From the NCBI GenBank assembly GCA_903958915.1, contig CAJBVC010000701.1, positions 1 through 8,276 of the forward strand: a stretch of DNA of 8,276 bases. The letters are read 5' to 3'. Position numbers and translations under genes: made by a program. Positions 6,412 to 8,276 of this stretch are shown in pieces (position 1 is the stretch's first letter; every line of letters starts with the position of its first letter). The DNA comes from an uncultured beta proteobacterium (GTDB lineage: Bacteria > Pseudomonadota > Gammaproteobacteria > Burkholderiales > Burkholderiaceae_C). The notes beneath the pieces were generated by a model. The model had not been told where the DNA came from. It was given only the letters and a program-made list of their open reading frames with translations, and did not search any database.

Positions 6412-8276
6412 AGAGCGCCTGCGTATCGCGCCGCCAGTTCATTCGGGGCTCCACGGCGGTTGCCGGGTCCCTGGTGGTGGGTTTTCACGTGCCATTCCTG
6501 ACTGAAGCCCAGGCGCAAACTGTGGGTTCCACGACGCCCGAGGTGAACGCCTGGGTGGTGATTCAGCCCAATGACCAGGTGGTCATACGCATCGCGCGCT
6601 CCGAGATGGGGCAGGGCACCTTGACCGGTTTGGCACAGCTCGTGGCCGAAGAGCTTGAATGTGACTGGGCCAAGGTCACCACCGAATACCCCACCCCCGG
6701 CCAAAGTGTTGCGCGCAAGCGCCCTTGGGGTAGTTTTTCCACCGGCGGCAGCCAGGGCATCCGTGGCTCGCAGGACTATGTGCGCAAGGGCGGCGCGACG
6801 GCGCGTTTGATGCTGGTGCAAGCTGCGGCAGACGAATGGAAAGTACCCGTAGCTGAATGCACCGTCGCCAAGGGAGTCGTTGCCCACGCTGCGACTTCGC
6901 GCACCACTTCTTATGGAAAGGTTGCGCCTGCAGCGGCCAAACTCACCGCTCCGACCGAGGTCAAACTCAAAGACCCGAAAGACTGGCAAATTGCTGGCAA
7001 ACGGCTGGCCAGGCTGGACACCGTCGAAAAAACCACAGGAAAACTGGTTTACGGCATGGATATCACCATGCCAGGCATGCTGAATGCCGCGGTGATGGAT
7101 TGCCCGGTGTTTGGCGGCAAGTTGAAATCGTTTGACGACACTGCGGTGTTGAAGCGCCCCGGCGTAAAGAAGGTCGTTCGTATCAATGACAGCGCGGTGG
7201 CGGTGGTGGCCGACACCTGGTGGCGTGCCAAAACGGCATTGGACACCCTGAAACTGGAGTGGGACGAGGGGCCCAACGCCCATTTATCGAGCGCCACCTT
7301 TGCCGAGGTGCTGAAGGCCGGGCTCAGTGCCAAAGACGCTGTCGTGGGCAGCACGGTGGGCGACGCACCGGCAGCCATTGCCAAAGCGGCGCGCACGATC
7401 GAGGCGGTGTATTCCTACCCGCATCAAAACCACGCGTGCATGGAAACCATGAACGCCACGGTGCGGTGGACGCCCGACTTTTGTGAGGCCTGGGTGCCAA
7501 CCCAAAACGGCGAGGCGGCGCACGCGGTTGCCGCAGAAGCGGCTGGGCTGCCGCCGGCGAAGGTCGAGGTGTACAAGATGCACCTGGGCGGTGGTTTCGG
7601 GCGACGCGGCGGCACCGACTACGTGCGTCAGGCGGTGCTGATTGCCAAGCAGATGCCAGGCATACCGGTCAAGATGATCTGGTCACGCGAAGAAGACATG
7701 GCGCACGGCCAATACCACCCCATCACCCAGTGCAAGATGGTGGCGGGTCTGGATGACAAGGGCGAGATCACCGCGCTGCACATGCGTATTTCAGGCCAGT
7801 CGATCCTGGCCGGACTGCGGCCGGAGGCGATTCGTGACGGCAAAGATCCGGTCGTGTTTCAGGGTTTGAACCTGGGCGGGCCGGAGGCGGCGATTGGTTA
7901 CACCTTCCCGAATTTGCTGGTCGACCACGCCATGCGCAATCCGCACGTGCCACCGGGCTTTTGGCGCGGCGTGAACCTGAACCAGAACGCGATTTACATG
8001 GAGTCGTTCATCGACGAAATCGCCCATGCCACGCGGCAAGACCCGTTGGCCCTGCGCCGCAAGTTGATGGCCAACCATCCCAAGCACCTCGCGGTTCTGG
8101 ATGCAGTTGCCAAACATGTGGGATGGGACAAACCAGCCGAGAAGGGTGTGTTCCGTGGCTTGGCGCAAACCCATGGCTTTGGCAGCTACGTGGCCGCTTG
8201 TGCAGAGGTGTCTGTCACCAAAGACGGTGCCCTGAAGATTCACCGCATCGTGGCGGCCACCGACTGTGGCCATGCG
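6408..8276 (+). CDS. Tat-exported molybdopterin-binding large subunit of a xanthine dehydrogenase-family enzyme (IorB-like, partial)
   Basis: The frame is open for 623 codons to the window edge; relatives are about 730-780 residues, so some 100-150 residues are missing. The product is the catalytic subunit that hydroxylates an aldehyde or N-heterocycle at a molybdenum-dinucleotide centre, using water as oxygen source. The N-terminus SRRQFIRG (7-14) followed by a hydrophobic stretch and AQA (34-36) is a twin-arginine signal, so the folded heterodimer should reach the periplasm. Family motifs in order are SEMGQGT (65-71), the [10 protein letters not shown] region, [11 protein letters not shown] (339-349), LGGGFGRRG (393-401, cofactor-binding glycine loop) and [13 protein letters not shown] (515-527). 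The catalytic glutamate near the C-terminus lies beyond the window, so activity cannot be confirmed. The domain order fits IorB-type proteins, in which both molybdenum domains sit on one chain without FAD. The substrate is unknown. The start is fixed by GGAGG and the ATGA overlap. Confidence 0.94.
   Translation, partial: MKSACVSRRQFIRGSTAVAGSLVVGFHVPFLTEAQAQTVGSTTPEVNAWVVIQPNDQVVIRIARSEMGQGTLTGLAQLVAEELECDWAKVTTEYPTPGQSVARKRPWGSFSTGGSQGIRGSQDYVRKGGATARLMLVQAAADEWKVPVAECTVAKGVVAHAATSRTTSYGKVAPAAAKLTAPTEVKLKDPKDWQIAGKRLARLDTVEKTTGKLVYGMDITMPGMLNAAVMDCPVFGGKLKSFDDTAVLKRPGVKKVVRINDSAVAVVADTWWRAKTALDTLKLEWDEGPNAHLSSATFAEVLKAGLSAKDAVVGSTVGDAPAAIAKAARTIEAVYSYPHQNHACMETMNATVRWTPDFCEAWVPTQNGEAAHAVAAEAAGLPPAKVEVYKMHLGGGFGRRGGTDYVRQAVLIAKQMPGIPVKMIWSREEDMAHGQYHPITQCKMVAGLDDKGEITALHMRISGQSILAGLRPEAIRDGKDPVVFQGLNLGGPEAAIGYTFPNLLVDHAMRNPHVPPGFWRGVNLNQNAIYMESFIDEIAHATRQDPLALRRKLMANHPKHLAVLDAVAKHVGWDKPAEKGVFRGLAQTHGFGSYVAACAEVSVTKDGALKIHRIVAATDCGHA

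Noticed and set aside
6303..7283. Long minus-strand ORF (326 codons) opposite the molybdenum hydroxylase genes
   Set aside because: It is antisense to two well-supported genes with family motifs, shows no recognisable domain, and is expected from codon bias in GC-rich DNA.

Overview
The window looks like chromosomal DNA from a GC-rich Gram-negative bacterium, most likely a betaproteobacterium of the Comamonadaceae type (Rhodoferax/Polaromonas-like). This rests on the style of the proteins (a DUF3422 protein, an HDOD protein, a secreted Sel1-repeat protein, a Tat-exported molybdenum hydroxylase) and on codon use. It is inference, since there is no rRNA or other marker gene. I see no tRNA, CRISPR array, insertion sequence, integrase, attachment site or replication origin.

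Layout. Positions 1-406 (minus) hold the N-terminal membrane part of a protein, probably a sensor or signalling protein, that runs off the left edge. Divergent from it, 578-1762 (plus) encodes an exported metallo-beta-lactamase-fold hydrolase of the NAPE-PLD/UlaG-like group with all metal ligands intact. It is followed after 56 bases by 1819-3240 (plus), a DUF3422 protein with two membrane segments at its C-terminus. The 83-base gap 3241-3323 separates this from a convergent gene and shows no convincing hairpin-plus-T-run terminator. Positions 3324-4178 (minus) encode an HDOD signalling protein. The 239-base divergent gap 4179-4417 holds the HDOD ribosome site, a candidate sigma70 promoter with a small palindrome in its spacer, a leader hairpin and the ribosome site of the next gene. 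Positions 4418-5569 (plus) encode a secreted protein built from eight consecutive Sel1-like units.

The right third is a molybdenum-hydroxylase locus. About 5563-5887 is a gene remnant, not empty intergenic DNA: it holds the C-terminal third of a MocA/MobA-like molybdenum-cofactor nucleotidyltransferase, apparently frameshifted and without its N-terminal catalytic part. Its reading frame ends just inside the next gene. That gene, 5875-6411, encodes a small subunit with two [2Fe-2S] clusters. It overlaps by 4 bases (ATGA) the large molybdopterin-binding subunit at 6408 to beyond 8276, which carries a Tat signal peptide. The two intact genes should form an exported IorAB/aldehyde-oxidoreductase-type dehydrogenase. 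The remnant suggests that a dedicated cofactor-maturation gene once sat at the head of this operon and decayed.

I did not find a clearly new biological system. The most interesting items are the decayed MocA gene fused to the front of the operon, the mini-ORF that takes the only good ribosome site of the exported hydrolase, and the uncharacterised DUF3422 protein next to that hydrolase.
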